Part shown: piece after piece, positions 27,116 through 35,120 of the stretch
Layout: every line of letters starts with the position of its first letter
How positions within the stretch are numbered: the stretch's first letter is position 1
Source of the DNA: Burkholderia cepacia
GTDB taxonomy: Bacteria > Pseudomonadota > Gammaproteobacteria > Burkholderiales > Burkholderiaceae
DNA: 64,000 nt
Assembly: GCF_001718835.1 (NCBI RefSeq)
Contig: NZ_CP013443.1
Location: 1,550,001-1,614,000 of the forward strand
Direction: 5' to 3'
Notes under the pieces: model-generated
The model's input: the letters and a program-made list of their open reading frames with translations, nothing else
What the model was told of the DNA's origin: nothing
Databases searched by the model: none
Program-made: the position numbers and the translations under genes

Positions 27116-27511
27116 ATGGCAGATATGAACGACATGACCTCGAGTGAATTCGAAGCCCTCCTGACGGCGCAACGCAGCGCCATGAACCGCGACGCTTCGG
27201 CGCCGGCGTCCACCGAGACGCCCACGCTGACGAAAGCGGAACTGGCGGAGTTGCTGTTCGACAGCGTCGGGCTGAACAAGCGTGAAGCGAAGGACATGGT
27301 CGAGGCGTTTTTCGAGGTGATTCGCGACGCGCTCGAAAACGGCGAAAGCGTCAAGCTGTCGGGGTTCGGTAATTTCCAGCTGCGCGACAAGCCGCAGCGT
27401 CCGGGCCGCAATCCGAAGACGGGCGAGGCGATTCCGATCGCGGCCCGCCGGGTGGTAACCTTCCACGCGAGCCAGAAGCTGAAGGCGCTGGTCGAAAACG
27501 GCGCGGAGTAA
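27116..27511 (+). CDS. ihfA: Integration host factor alpha subunit (131 aa)
   Basis: IHF is a DNA-bending heterodimer used in recombination, replication and sigma54 transcription. The HU/IHF fold starts at LTKAELAELLFD near residue 40 and has the signature GFGNFQLRDKPQRPGRNPKTG near 83, with the Pro in the beta-arm that kinks DNA. The N-terminus carries about 35 extra residues of low complexity, compared with about 99 aa in E. coli; ATGs at 27125 and 27134 are alternative starts but still give a long form. The merR-type gene follows. Confidence 0.95.
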   Translation: MADMNDMTSSEFEALLTAQRSAMNRDASAPASTETPTLTKAELAELLFDSVGLNKREAKDMVEAFFEVIRDALENGESVKLSGFGNFQLRDKPQRPGRNPKTGEAIPIAARRVVTFHASQKLKALVENGAE

Positions 27512-27573
27512 GCCCCCGCGCGCTGACGTCCCCGCGCGGCCGCCGCGCACCCTTTACCGACGGTTAACCGACG

Positions 27574-27996
27574 ATGACCACTACGGTTGAGAAAGTCGTC
27601 TTGCCTCCGATTCCCGCGAAGCGCTACTTCACGATCGGTGAAGTCAGCGAGCTGTGCGGGGTCAAGCCGCATGTGCTGCGTTATTGGGAACAGGAATTTA
27701 CTCAACTGCGGCCGGTGAAGCGGCGTGGCAATCGTCGGTATTACCAGCACCATGAAGTGCTGCTGATCCGGCGGATTCGCGAGTTGTTGTACGAGCAGGG
27801 ATTCACGATCAACGGCGCGCGCAACCGGCTCGATTCGCCGGGGGGCGGCGAGCGCAGCCCGGCGCCGGAGCTCGAGCCCGACGCGCCGGGTGCGGAAGTG
27901 CGCACGGCCGCGTCGAGCCGGCCGAGTGCGACGGTCGACGTCGCCGCGCTGCGGCAGGCGCTGCTCGACGTCATAGAAGGATTGAAGCGCGGCTGA
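27574..27996 (+). CDS. MerR-family transcriptional regulator (140 aa)
   Basis: A winged-helix MerR DNA-binding domain occupies residues about 15-85 (YFTIGEVSELCGVKPHVLRYWEQEF, then RRGNRRYYQHHEVLLIRRIRELLYEQG). The C-terminus is short, Pro/Ala-rich and lacks cysteine ligands, so metal sensing is unlikely. The position directly after ihfA is conserved in many proteobacteria. Target genes are not known. Confidence 0.9.
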   Translation: MTTTVEKVVLPPIPAKRYFTIGEVSELCGVKPHVLRYWEQEFTQLRPVKRRGNRRYYQHHEVLLIRRIRELLYEQGFTINGARNRLDSPGGGERSPAPELEPDAPGAEVRTAASSRPSATVDVAALRQALLDVIEGLKRG

Positions 27997-28020
27997 AGGC
28001 CGTTCGCGCATACGACGAAG

Positions 28021-28052
28021 CCCGGAAGGCGTTCAGCCTTCCGGGCTTTTTT
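28021..28052 (+). terminator. Terminator at the end of the thrS-merR cluster
   Basis: CCCGGAAGGC and GCCTTCCGGG form a perfect 10-bp stem around GTTCA with six Ts after it. It lies 25 bp past the merR-type gene and faces the converging lipoprotein gene, so it may work in both directions. Confidence 0.88.
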
Positions 28053-28073
28053 GTCGCCGCTTGCCTGGACGAT

Positions 28074-30287
28074 TCAGCGCGCGGCGAGCGGGTTCGGCTG
28101 TCCGAGGTCGACGACCAGCGTGCCGTCCGGCAGCATCCGCACGGAACCTTGCGCGACCTGGCTGCGATAGCCGTACAGGTCGAAACGCATCGGACCGGCC
28201 TCGGCCGAATTCCTGATCAGCGCGCGCACGTTCAGTTCGAGCACGTTGAACATCTTCATGTCGCCGCCTTCCATCCACATGTAGCTGGGCGAAGAGATCG
28301 GCGGACGCTTAGGCGCGGGCGCGTCCGGCACGCGCTGGAACGTGAGGCGCAGCCCGTCGCGCTCGACCGTTGCCTGGCCGAGCTTGCCGTTCAGCACGGG
28401 TGGCGGGAACACGGTGTACTGGTCGAGCACGAGCGTGTCGCCGCGCAGTTCCGCGCCGCGACGCTGCAACGGCGTCAGCGAAGCGAGCTCGATGCCGAGC
28501 GAACGCAGCAGCTTCGCCTGCGGAATGCCGAGCACCGACACCTGGGATGGCTTGAACGCGAGGTGCCGGTCGTCGAGCACGGACAGCGAGCCCTTCATGT
28601 CGGTCGGCAGCCAGACGCCCGGCACATGGTTCCACAGCTTGATGCCGCCCTGGACGCGCAGGTTCGTGCCGTCCGCGCTCAGTTGCAGGTCGTTGAGCGA
28701 GCGCGGCGAGTAGTCGAGCAGATAGTTGTTGAAGAGCGCGGACATCGCCTTCCACGATTCGACGACCGTGCCGCCGAGAATCCGGATGTCGTACTGGTTC
28801 GGGTCGTCGAGATCGACGGGTTCGCCGGGCCGCTTCGATACGAGTTCAACGTCGAGATCCTCGACGTGAAAGCCGATATCCCCGGACAGGTTGAAATCGA
28901 CGTTGCGCAGATGGATCGTCGGGTTGCGGTTCGACACGTGCCGCTCGTTGAACGGTGCGTTCTTGCCGCGGCGCATTGCGACCTTCTGCATGCCCGTCCG
29001 TGCCGCGTCGCCGGCCGCGAGCGCATTGGCTTCCCAATGCTGGCGTATGTCGCGCAGCGCAGTCTGCTGCGCGGCGAGGAAGCTGTCGTTCAGGCGCGCG
29101 GCCGCGTTGCCGAGCAGCGCGCCGCTGGCCGGGCCCGTGTACGAAGGCATCCGGATCGCCATCGCACCGCTTTCGTCGAAATTGAAGTAGCCGGCCGACA
29201 CCTGGTCGCGATAGTGATACAGGTCGAATACGAACGTCTGGTCGCGCTTCGCCGGATCGACCGGGCCGATCAGGATGTCCGCGTTCATCGGCATCGAGCG
29301 CATGAACTTCGCGTCGCCGCCTCGAATGTACATGGCCTGCTGGGGCGCGTTCGCAGGCATCGCGAAGCCGGCGCGCGTGCCGTCGTCGAGCTTCAGGTCG
29401 AGGCCGGCCGGTGTCACGCGCACCGCGGTGATCGTGAGTTTCAGGCGCGGCGGCGGCATCAGCTTGTCGACCGACATCACGAGATCGTCGCCGGCGAGTT
29501 GCGCGATCGGGGTCTGGACTTTCAGCAAGTCGGCCATTTTCACGTTGGCCGCGCGCATCACCGGCTGCGCGTTGATCCCCGAGACGCGCACCCCCGTCGG
29601 ATGGAACACGAGCTGGTTGCCGTCGCGGATCGCGAGCGTGCCGGTCAGCGAGAACGGTACCCAGCCGTCGCGCTGCATCTCGCCTTGGAGGTGAATCACG
29701 CCGTCGCCGGCCGACACCGCGAGCTTGCGCAGCGGCGCGTTGCGGTAGCCGAAGATGTAGGTGTTGAAGAGCGCGGTCAGCTTCGCGTTGTCGAGCGTGA
29801 CCGTGCCTTCGTGCACGTCGATCTCGAAACTCGTCGGATCGTCGAACACGATAGGCGCGCCGGCCTGCGTCGGCACGAGCGTAGCGGACAACTGATGGAT
29901 GAAGAAGCCGAGGTTGTTGACGATACGGAAATCGACGTCGCGCAGGAACGTCATCGCGCCGTTCTGGCCTGAATCGCGCAGCGTGAACTGGCGCGGTTGC
30001 GTCAGGCTGATCGAGGCGAGCGACGGCACGGTGCGTGCGACCTGCTGCTCGCGGGCGAGGCGTTCGGCCTTGGTGCGTTCGATCTTCGTCGATGCGGCGC
30101 TCGCGTTGCCGTCGCGTTGCGCGGCCGGCTCCGCGCAGCCCGCGCCGAGCAGGGCGAGCGCAAGTGCGCCGCAGCCCAGCGCATGCGTGGTCCGGCGTGA
30201 TGCGGCGCCCGCAACGCGCTGCGTGCCGGAAATCAATCGGGGTGTTGCCAAAGGCGAGCGATGGCCGCGCCGGACCGCATTCCGCAT
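28074..30287 (-). CDS. Large putative lipoprotein with two tandem homologous halves (737 aa)
   Basis: No named family is recognised. The N-terminus has a long basic stretch and then a hydrophobic segment ending LLGAGC near residue 50, a lipobox, so an envelope lipoprotein is likely. Residues about 90-380 and about 450-735 are homologous: each has an FDDP or LDDP followed by a GTV motif, then TALFN(T/N)Y, a G(T/S)L beta strand, PPP(R/V)L, (M)(Y/W)(I/M)(R/E)GGD.K, then FDLY.YR.QV. Predicted mostly beta. Start MRNAVRRGHRS at 30287. Repeated beta-rich halves suggest a bilobed lipid- or polymer-binding protein. It converges on the MerR gene. Confidence 0.78.
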   Translation of the reverse strand: MRNAVRRGHRSPLATPRLISGTQRVAGAASRRTTHALGCGALALALLGAGCAEPAAQRDGNASAASTKIERTKAERLAREQQVARTVPSLASISLTQPRQFTLRDSGQNGAMTFLRDVDFRIVNNLGFFIHQLSATLVPTQAGAPIVFDDPTSFEIDVHEGTVTLDNAKLTALFNTYIFGYRNAPLRKLAVSAGDGVIHLQGEMQRDGWVPFSLTGTLAIRDGNQLVFHPTGVRVSGINAQPVMRAANVKMADLLKVQTPIAQLAGDDLVMSVDKLMPPPRLKLTITAVRVTPAGLDLKLDDGTRAGFAMPANAPQQAMYIRGGDAKFMRSMPMNADILIGPVDPAKRDQTFVFDLYHYRDQVSAGYFNFDESGAMAIRMPSYTGPASGALLGNAAARLNDSFLAAQQTALRDIRQHWEANALAAGDAARTGMQKVAMRRGKNAPFNERHVSNRNPTIHLRNVDFNLSGDIGFHVEDLDVELVSKRPGEPVDLDDPNQYDIRILGGTVVESWKAMSALFNNYLLDYSPRSLNDLQLSADGTNLRVQGGIKLWNHVPGVWLPTDMKGSLSVLDDRHLAFKPSQVSVLGIPQAKLLRSLGIELASLTPLQRRGAELRGDTLVLDQYTVFPPPVLNGKLGQATVERDGLRLTFQRVPDAPAPKRPPISSPSYMWMEGGDMKMFNVLELNVRALIRNSAEAGPMRFDLYGYRSQVAQGSVRMLPDGTLVVDLGQPNPLAAR

Positions 30288-30559
30288 CGTCTGTCTCCGT
30301 ATCTTGTTTTGATCGTCCGCCGCATGCGCGCACCGGGCGCGGCATCCTGCGTCGATGCCGTGCAGTGTGGCATAGCGGGCTAGAGCGGCGTTACCAAACA
30401 GCGGGGGGCGGGGACGAACGTGGCGGAGAGGCGATGCGGCAAAGGTTGCGGGGTGGCGCGCCGGCACGATCAAACGACCGTATGAACCTCGTTGCGAGTC
30501 GTCCAATGTGCGCAAATGGGCGCGTGCAAGATTCGTATTCAGAAAATGCATGCGACCCG
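30288..30559. other. Intergenic stretch before tRNA-Pro
   Basis: The roughly 270 bp between the lipoprotein start and the tRNA-Pro promoter contains no credible gene on either strand and no obvious repeat. It must include the lipoprotein promoter, which I could not place. Confidence 0.5.
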
Positions 30560-30588
30560 TTCTAAACCGGGAAAGTGTCTGTTATACT
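30560..30588 (+). promoter_or_regulatory. Promoter of tRNA-Pro
   Basis: TATACT (30583-30588) lies 9 bp before the tRNA 5' end. A weak -35 element, TTCTAA (30560-30565), is 17 bp upstream of it. Confidence 0.6.
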
Positions 30589-30597
30589 TTCTTTTTT

Positions 30598-30674
<77 letters not shown>

Positions 30675-30680
30675 GATCAA

Positions 30681-30715
30681 AACCCGCGACAGCATTAGCT
30701 GTCGCGGGTTTTTCA
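30681..30715 (+). terminator. Terminator of tRNA-Pro
   Basis: AACCCGCGACAGC and GCTGTCGCGGGTT form a perfect 13-bp stem around ATTA, followed by TTTCATTTT. It starts six bases after the tRNA CCA. Confidence 0.9.
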
Positions 30716-31109
30716 TTTTCCGGCTGCGCATTCGTCCGCGGTCGATTCTCTCCGTCGTTGCGTGGAAATGCCAGCGGCAACGGCTCGGTCCCGGCCTCCA
30801 AGTGGATCGTCCAGGCCGCATTCCCGCTTGTGCCGAGTTCAGGATGGCGCAGATTCCTCATCCCGGAACCTCAAGTTTTTCTCTGTTCAGCCGATACGTG
30901 CTGAAGGGCATCAACGATTCGTCCCTCTGAAGCCGACCTGCCGAACCTCGAGTCTGAGCTCCCGCACGTCCGTTGATCGATTCTCCACGCTATATGCACA
31001 TCGCTTAATTCAAGTTTTTTCCTTTGCAATCCAAGTCCCGCCAGCATTGCATGGCGCGTCTGAATGCCTCCGGTAGCGCCCGGAGCACCTTGTTGCACCC
31101 CACAGATTG
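30716..31109. other. Non-coding stretch between tRNA-Pro terminator and acyltransferase gene
   Basis: About 390 bp with no convincing gene on either strand. Base composition is closer to even toward the acyltransferase gene (for example the AATTCAAGTTTTTTCC stretch near 31005), unlike the core genes. It probably holds the acyltransferase promoter. Confidence 0.5.
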
Positions 31110-33122
31110 ATGAATCAAATCGCCACAACAAGAACAAGCATTGTCCAGCCCGCGCACGGGGATCCACAGATCGCTGCGGCAGCAAGAACGAGCCATCGCA
31201 CCTACCGCCCCGACATCGACGGCCTGCGGGCAGTCGCCGTGATGGCCGTCGTGGCCTTTCACGCCTTTCCGGACGTAATACGAGGCGGATTTGCCGGTGT
31301 GGACATATTCTTCGTCATTTCCGGCTTTCTGATCTCCCGCATCGTCATGGACGGCGCCCGGGCTGGGAATTTCAGCTTTGTCGACTTCTATATCCACCGA
31401 ATCCGCAGAATCGTTCCCGCGTTACTGGTCGTTCTTGTCTCGTGTTATGCGGTCGGTTGGCATCTGCTGGGCGAAGGTGACTTCGGTTTTCTCGGCAAGC
31501 ACGTCGCGGGTGCGGCCACGTTTGTGTCGAACATCGTTCTTTGGAAAGAGAGCGGGTACTTTGACCCGGACGGTTCGACGAAACCGCTGCTGCATCTGTG
31601 GTCGCTGGGAGTCGAAGAGCAGTTTTACATCGTCTGGCCGGTCGTCATCCTCGCGGCGGTCGCATTCCGGCGGCGGCTCTTGCTCGGCATCAGCGCCATC
31701 GCGATTGGCTCGTTTGCCTACAATACTTGGCTCATTTCGATTGGCAGTGCGGGCGCGTATTACTCGCCGCTGTCGCGCTTCTGGGAATTGCTCGCCGGCG
31801 CCCTCGGCGCATATCTGATGCGGGAACACGAAGCCCCCGTGCAACGCTGGCGAGATCGTTTTGGCGGCGCTGCGGCGCTGGCCGGTTTCGTCCTGATCGC
31901 CGGAGCGATTCTCCTGTTGCAGAAGGACCTGCCGTTTCCGGGATGGCGGGCAATCCCTCCCGTTCTCGGCGCCCTGTGCATCATCCTCGCCGGGCCCGAC
32001 ACCCCGTTCAACCGTCATGTCCTGTCGAACAGGGTACTCGTGTGGATCGGCCTGATCAGCTTTCCGTTGTATCTGTGGCACTGGCCGATACTTACGTTCT
32101 GGAACCTGGTGATGACCGAAAAGGCGTCGACGCTCGAAACCGCGGGCATGGTCGCACTCGCCGTCTTCCTGGCCTACCTGGTCTACGAGTTTGTAGAGCG
32201 TCCGATCCGTCGGCGCGGCGGCCGAAAGGTAACTGTCGTGCTGGTCATCCTGCTGATCGGTATCGGATATGCGGGCTACAACGCTTTCGTCAGGGGCGGG
32301 CTGCCGTTTCGCAGCGTCGTCAAGCAGGAGCTTCGCCAAGACATCGATGCGTATATTGGTGAACCCGCAGCGGCCATCAACTGCTCCGTAACCGACGACG
32401 GCTTCGTTCCGCCCAAGTCGTGCCTGGATGCTGCCGGAAGCGCAGCCGCGCCGCTCGTCTTTCTTTGGGGCGATTCTCACACGGCGAACGTTTCTTATGG
32501 GCTCACATCGGACAAGCTCAAGGAGCTCGGCATTCGCCTTGCCGTTGCGATGAAGGGCGGCTGCCCGCCCGTCATCGGCTATCAGCCGACCCAATCGCCA
32601 AGGTGCGAGGATTTCTACGTGCGCAGCCTGGAAAAACTCCGGGCGCTCAAGCCGGATGTCGTCATGCTGACCGGGTCGTGGTCGCTCTATTTCGAGAAGA
32701 AGGGGTATAACAGGCTTGATTCAGCGGCGTTGGCCGACACGATCCGGGCCATCCGGCAGATGGGGGTCAGGAAAATCATTGTCGTCGGCTGCTTCCCGGT
32801 TTTCGAGATCAGCCTGCCCAAACTGGGTGGAAGGGTGTTCATCCCGAATGAACGGGATCGCACATTCGAGCGGTTCGACACGACGCTCTACGGAATCGAT
32901 GCGCGAGTGAAAGAGGTGGCCGCTAAGGCTGGGGCGGACTTCATCTCTCCGTTGGACAATCTATGCAACAAGAACGGGTGCGTGATTTCCGCCTCCCGCA
33001 CGAAATACATCCCGGTCGCCTATGACGTCTCGCACATGACATATCCCGGGTCCGGGTATTTCGTTGACAGGGCGATCCGCAAATCGACGTTCTCGCTATC
33101 CATTCGGCGTGATGCCCCTTAA
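31110..33122 (+). CDS. Membrane acyltransferase, AT3 plus SGNH domains (OafA/PatA-like, 670 aa)
   Basis: Residues about 30-375 form a membrane acyltransferase-3 domain with roughly ten helices (YRPDIDGLRAVAVMAVVAFH start, GFAGVDIFFVISGFL, and LLHLWSLGVEEQFYI). Residues about 440-660 form a periplasmic SGNH domain with FLWGDSHTANV and a late DVSHMTYPGSGYF, giving the catalytic Ser and the Asp-His pair. Such proteins O-acetylate O-antigen, capsule or other surface glycans. A TTG sits directly before ATG 31110. It is alone in a putative islet next to tRNA-Pro, consistent with acquired surface variation. Confidence 0.92.
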   Translation: MNQIATTRTSIVQPAHGDPQIAAAARTSHRTYRPDIDGLRAVAVMAVVAFHAFPDVIRGGFAGVDIFFVISGFLISRIVMDGARAGNFSFVDFYIHRIRRIVPALLVVLVSCYAVGWHLLGEGDFGFLGKHVAGAATFVSNIVLWKESGYFDPDGSTKPLLHLWSLGVEEQFYIVWPVVILAAVAFRRRLLLGISAIAIGSFAYNTWLISIGSAGAYYSPLSRFWELLAGALGAYLMREHEAPVQRWRDRFGGAAALAGFVLIAGAILLLQKDLPFPGWRAIPPVLGALCIILAGPDTPFNRHVLSNRVLVWIGLISFPLYLWHWPILTFWNLVMTEKASTLETAGMVALAVFLAYLVYEFVERPIRRRGGRKVTVVLVILLIGIGYAGYNAFVRGGLPFRSVVKQELRQDIDAYIGEPAAAINCSVTDDGFVPPKSCLDAAGSAAAPLVFLWGDSHTANVSYGLTSDKLKELGIRLAVAMKGGCPPVIGYQPTQSPRCEDFYVRSLEKLRALKPDVVMLTGSWSLYFEKKGYNRLDSAALADTIRAIRQMGVRKIIVVGCFPVFEISLPKLGGRVFIPNERDRTFERFDTTLYGIDARVKEVAAKAGADFISPLDNLCNKNGCVISASRTKYIPVAYDVSHMTYPGSGYFVDRAIRKSTFSLSIRRDAP

Positions 33123-33352
33123 TCCCATCCCGGGCATGATGGTACCCGGGAATGCATGGCTGCCACGGTGCACCATCGGAATGTGCCGAACGATGAAGGG
33201 CGGCACGTTACCGACAGACAATGCGTCATATTTTGTCTCCCGACCAGGCTGGCACCCGCATCAGTCAAGGCTGTCGCGGGTTTCTCCGTGCAGCGGAGGG
33301 CTCGCGCCACACGCCGACCAATCCGCCGGCCGGCACGGCGCATGCCCGCTTT
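33123..33352. other. Intergenic stretch between acyltransferase gene and bamC promoter
   Basis: This stretch contains the degenerate tRNA-Pro tail copy (33238-33283) and otherwise no credible gene on either strand. Confidence 0.5.
33238..33283 (+). repeat. Degenerate copy of the tRNA-Pro 3' end plus terminator
   Basis: CCCGACCAG followed 22 bases later by GCTGTCGCGGGTTT repeats the arrangement at the tRNA-Pro end (30667-30675 and 30698-30711), where the same two blocks are also separated by 22 bases. An ACCCGC block between them is shared in register. The rest is diverged, so this looks like an old duplicated attachment-type site. Confidence 0.6.
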
Positions 33353-33382
33353 TTGCACAGCCCGCCGTCGCACCGGTAAAAT
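33353..33382 (+). promoter_or_regulatory. Candidate promoter of bamC
   Basis: TTGCAC (33353-33358) and TAAAAT (33377-33382) are 18 bp apart, 55 bp before the bamC start codon. It lies just right of the islet border, so bamC could be transcribed independently of the islet. Confidence 0.5.
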
Positions 33383-33436
33383 GCAAGGTTGATCCACGGA
33401 AAGCGCCGTGATTTAGCGGAAGAGGATTCCCCGAAC

Positions 33437-34648
33437 ATGACTGATCTTCGTCTTACCATGCGGTTCGCTGCAGTGCTCGCCACCGGCGCGCTCGTCGCCG
33501 GTTGCGGTACGTCGTCGCCCACGAAAGTGGACTACAAGAGCGATTCGAAATCGAAGGAAGCGTCGCTCGCAGTGCCGCCCAACATGCTCGACGAGACGGC
33601 CGATCAGCGTTCGCTGCCGCCCCAGGGCGGCGCGACTTCCCTGTCCGCGCTTCAGCAGGTCCAGCAGGCGGCGCCGTCCACCGATGCCGTCGTGCCGCCC
33701 GTGACGGGCATGCATATTCAGCGCGACGGCACCGAGAGCTGGCTCGTGATCGACGGCAAGCAGCCGGCCGACGTCTGGACGCAAGTCCGCCGCTTCTGGC
33801 AGGAGCAGGGCTTCCTGCTCGTCGTCGACCAGCGCGACAAGGGCGTGATGGAAACCGACTGGAACGAAACCCATCCGCAGATCAACGACGGCCTGATCCG
33901 CAGCGTGATCTCGAAGGCGATGGGCAACTCGTACGTGACGGCCGAGCGCAACAAGTACCGTACGCGTCTCGATTCCGCGCCGAATGGCGGCACCTACGTG
34001 TTCATCAGCCAGAAGGGGATGCGCGAAGCGATCACGGGCGCGAACAACGATTCGAGCAAGTGGGAACCGAAGCCGAACGATCCGGCGCTCGAGACCGAAT
34101 ACCTGAAGCGGTTGATGGCCGTGCTCGCACAGAACGAGCAGCGCGCGAAGAACGGCGAGCCGCCGATCGCGAATATCAGCGATACCCCGCCCGCGAAGGA
34201 CAAGAAGGGTGCGGCGGACGCGTCGTCGAAGGCGGCGGCAGCGGCCATCGCGACGCAAAACGTCGCGCGTTCGTCGTCGCAAGGAACTGCAGACGCGAGC
34301 GATGCGGTGCCGTCGGAAGTCACGCTTGGCGAGCCGTACGACCGGTCGTGGCTGCACGTCGGTCTCGCGCTCGATCGCGCGAACTTCACGGTCGATGATC
34401 GCGATCGCTCGAAGGGCCTGTATTTCGTGCGTTATGTCGATCCGAAGGATCTGACTTCGGCCGAGCAGGGCTTCTGGAGCCAGCTGTTCCACGGCAAGAA
34501 GGAAAAGCAGGCGAAGCAGTACCGGGTCAACGTGAAGGCGCTCACGGCCGACCAGACGCGCGTGGCGGTCGTTGACGATTCGGGCGCGATCGATTCGTCG
34601 CAGCCGGCCCGTCAGATCATGGGGTTGCTCGTGAATCAGCTCCGCTGA
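33437..34648 (+). CDS. bamC: Outer-membrane assembly lipoprotein BamC (403 aa)
   Basis: BamC (NlpB) is an outer-membrane lipoprotein of the BAM complex that inserts beta-barrel proteins. The signal peptide ends with the lipobox LVAGC (Cys near residue 23). It is followed by an extended N-terminal region and two helix-grip domains (about 85-230, SWLVIDGKQPADVWTQVRRFW; about 300-403, SWLHVGLALDRANFTVDDRDRS). In related genomes bamC often follows dapA; here dapA is not upstream, which fits an insertion or rearrangement at the left side. A terminator and a group II intron follow. Confidence 0.92.
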   Translation: MTDLRLTMRFAAVLATGALVAGCGTSSPTKVDYKSDSKSKEASLAVPPNMLDETADQRSLPPQGGATSLSALQQVQQAAPSTDAVVPPVTGMHIQRDGTESWLVIDGKQPADVWTQVRRFWQEQGFLLVVDQRDKGVMETDWNETHPQINDGLIRSVISKAMGNSYVTAERNKYRTRLDSAPNGGTYVFISQKGMREAITGANNDSSKWEPKPNDPALETEYLKRLMAVLAQNEQRAKNGEPPIANISDTPPAKDKKGAADASSKAAAAAIATQNVARSSSQGTADASDAVPSEVTLGEPYDRSWLHVGLALDRANFTVDDRDRSKGLYFVRYVDPKDLTSAEQGFWSQLFHGKKEKQAKQYRVNVKALTADQTRVAVVDDSGAIDSSQPARQIMGLLVNQLR

Positions 34649-34680
34649 TCGCAACGCCCACTCTGCTGCATTCGGGAAAG

Positions 34681-34708
34681 CCCGCCAGTTTTCTGGCGGG
34701 TTTTTTTT
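34681..34708 (+). terminator. Terminator of bamC and insertion point of the group II intron
   Basis: CCCGCCAG and CTGGCGGG form an 8-bp stem around TTTT, followed by eight Ts. The intron 5' end begins only a few bases later, matching the habit of class C group II introns of inserting behind terminators. Confidence 0.9.
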
Positions 34709-35120
34709 CGTTGTGCGCCCAGCATGGGCGCACTCCTGCGGGTGTAAGTCCCGCCATGAGCTGGTCACGGCGAATGAAGTGAAGCGGTGAAGCGCAACTG
34801 CACGAGGGCGACCGAATGTGGGGAGGAAGCGTGGAGCGTAAATCGCGAGCCGATGGACAAGAACTGCATAGAAGGCGCTGCCGAGCAGGGCGAGCGGGCC
34901 GTGAACCGCGAAGCTCTCGTGACCAAGGCGAAGTGGCGTAAATGCAGCGGTTGTGCGATGAAGGAGTGCGTTCTTACCTGGGGACGCCTCGCCTCATGCC
35001 TGAAAGGGCGACGGTGACGAACCGGAGCGAGGTCTCAGCAGAGGTCATAGTAGCCACAGGACAGGCCGGTGAGGCTGAAGCTGGTGGCGAAGGACCGAAC
35101 GGGAAGGAGTGTTCAACGAC

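Larger units (their letters stand above)
30675..33283. mobile_element. Putative islet inserted at the tRNA-Pro 3' end, carrying an acyltransferase gene
   Basis: The left border is the 3' end of tRNA-Pro with its terminator. At the right border (33238-33283) a degenerate copy of the same tail and terminator occurs with identical internal spacing. The cargo is one acyltransferase gene with less biased codon use than its neighbours. No integrase is present, so any mobile element would be a deleted remnant. This is an inference from the duplicated ends. Confidence 0.45.

Noticed and set aside
34787..35108. Small open frames between bamC and the reverse transcriptase
   Set aside because: This stretch is group II intron RNA (domains I-III), so the frames are incidental.
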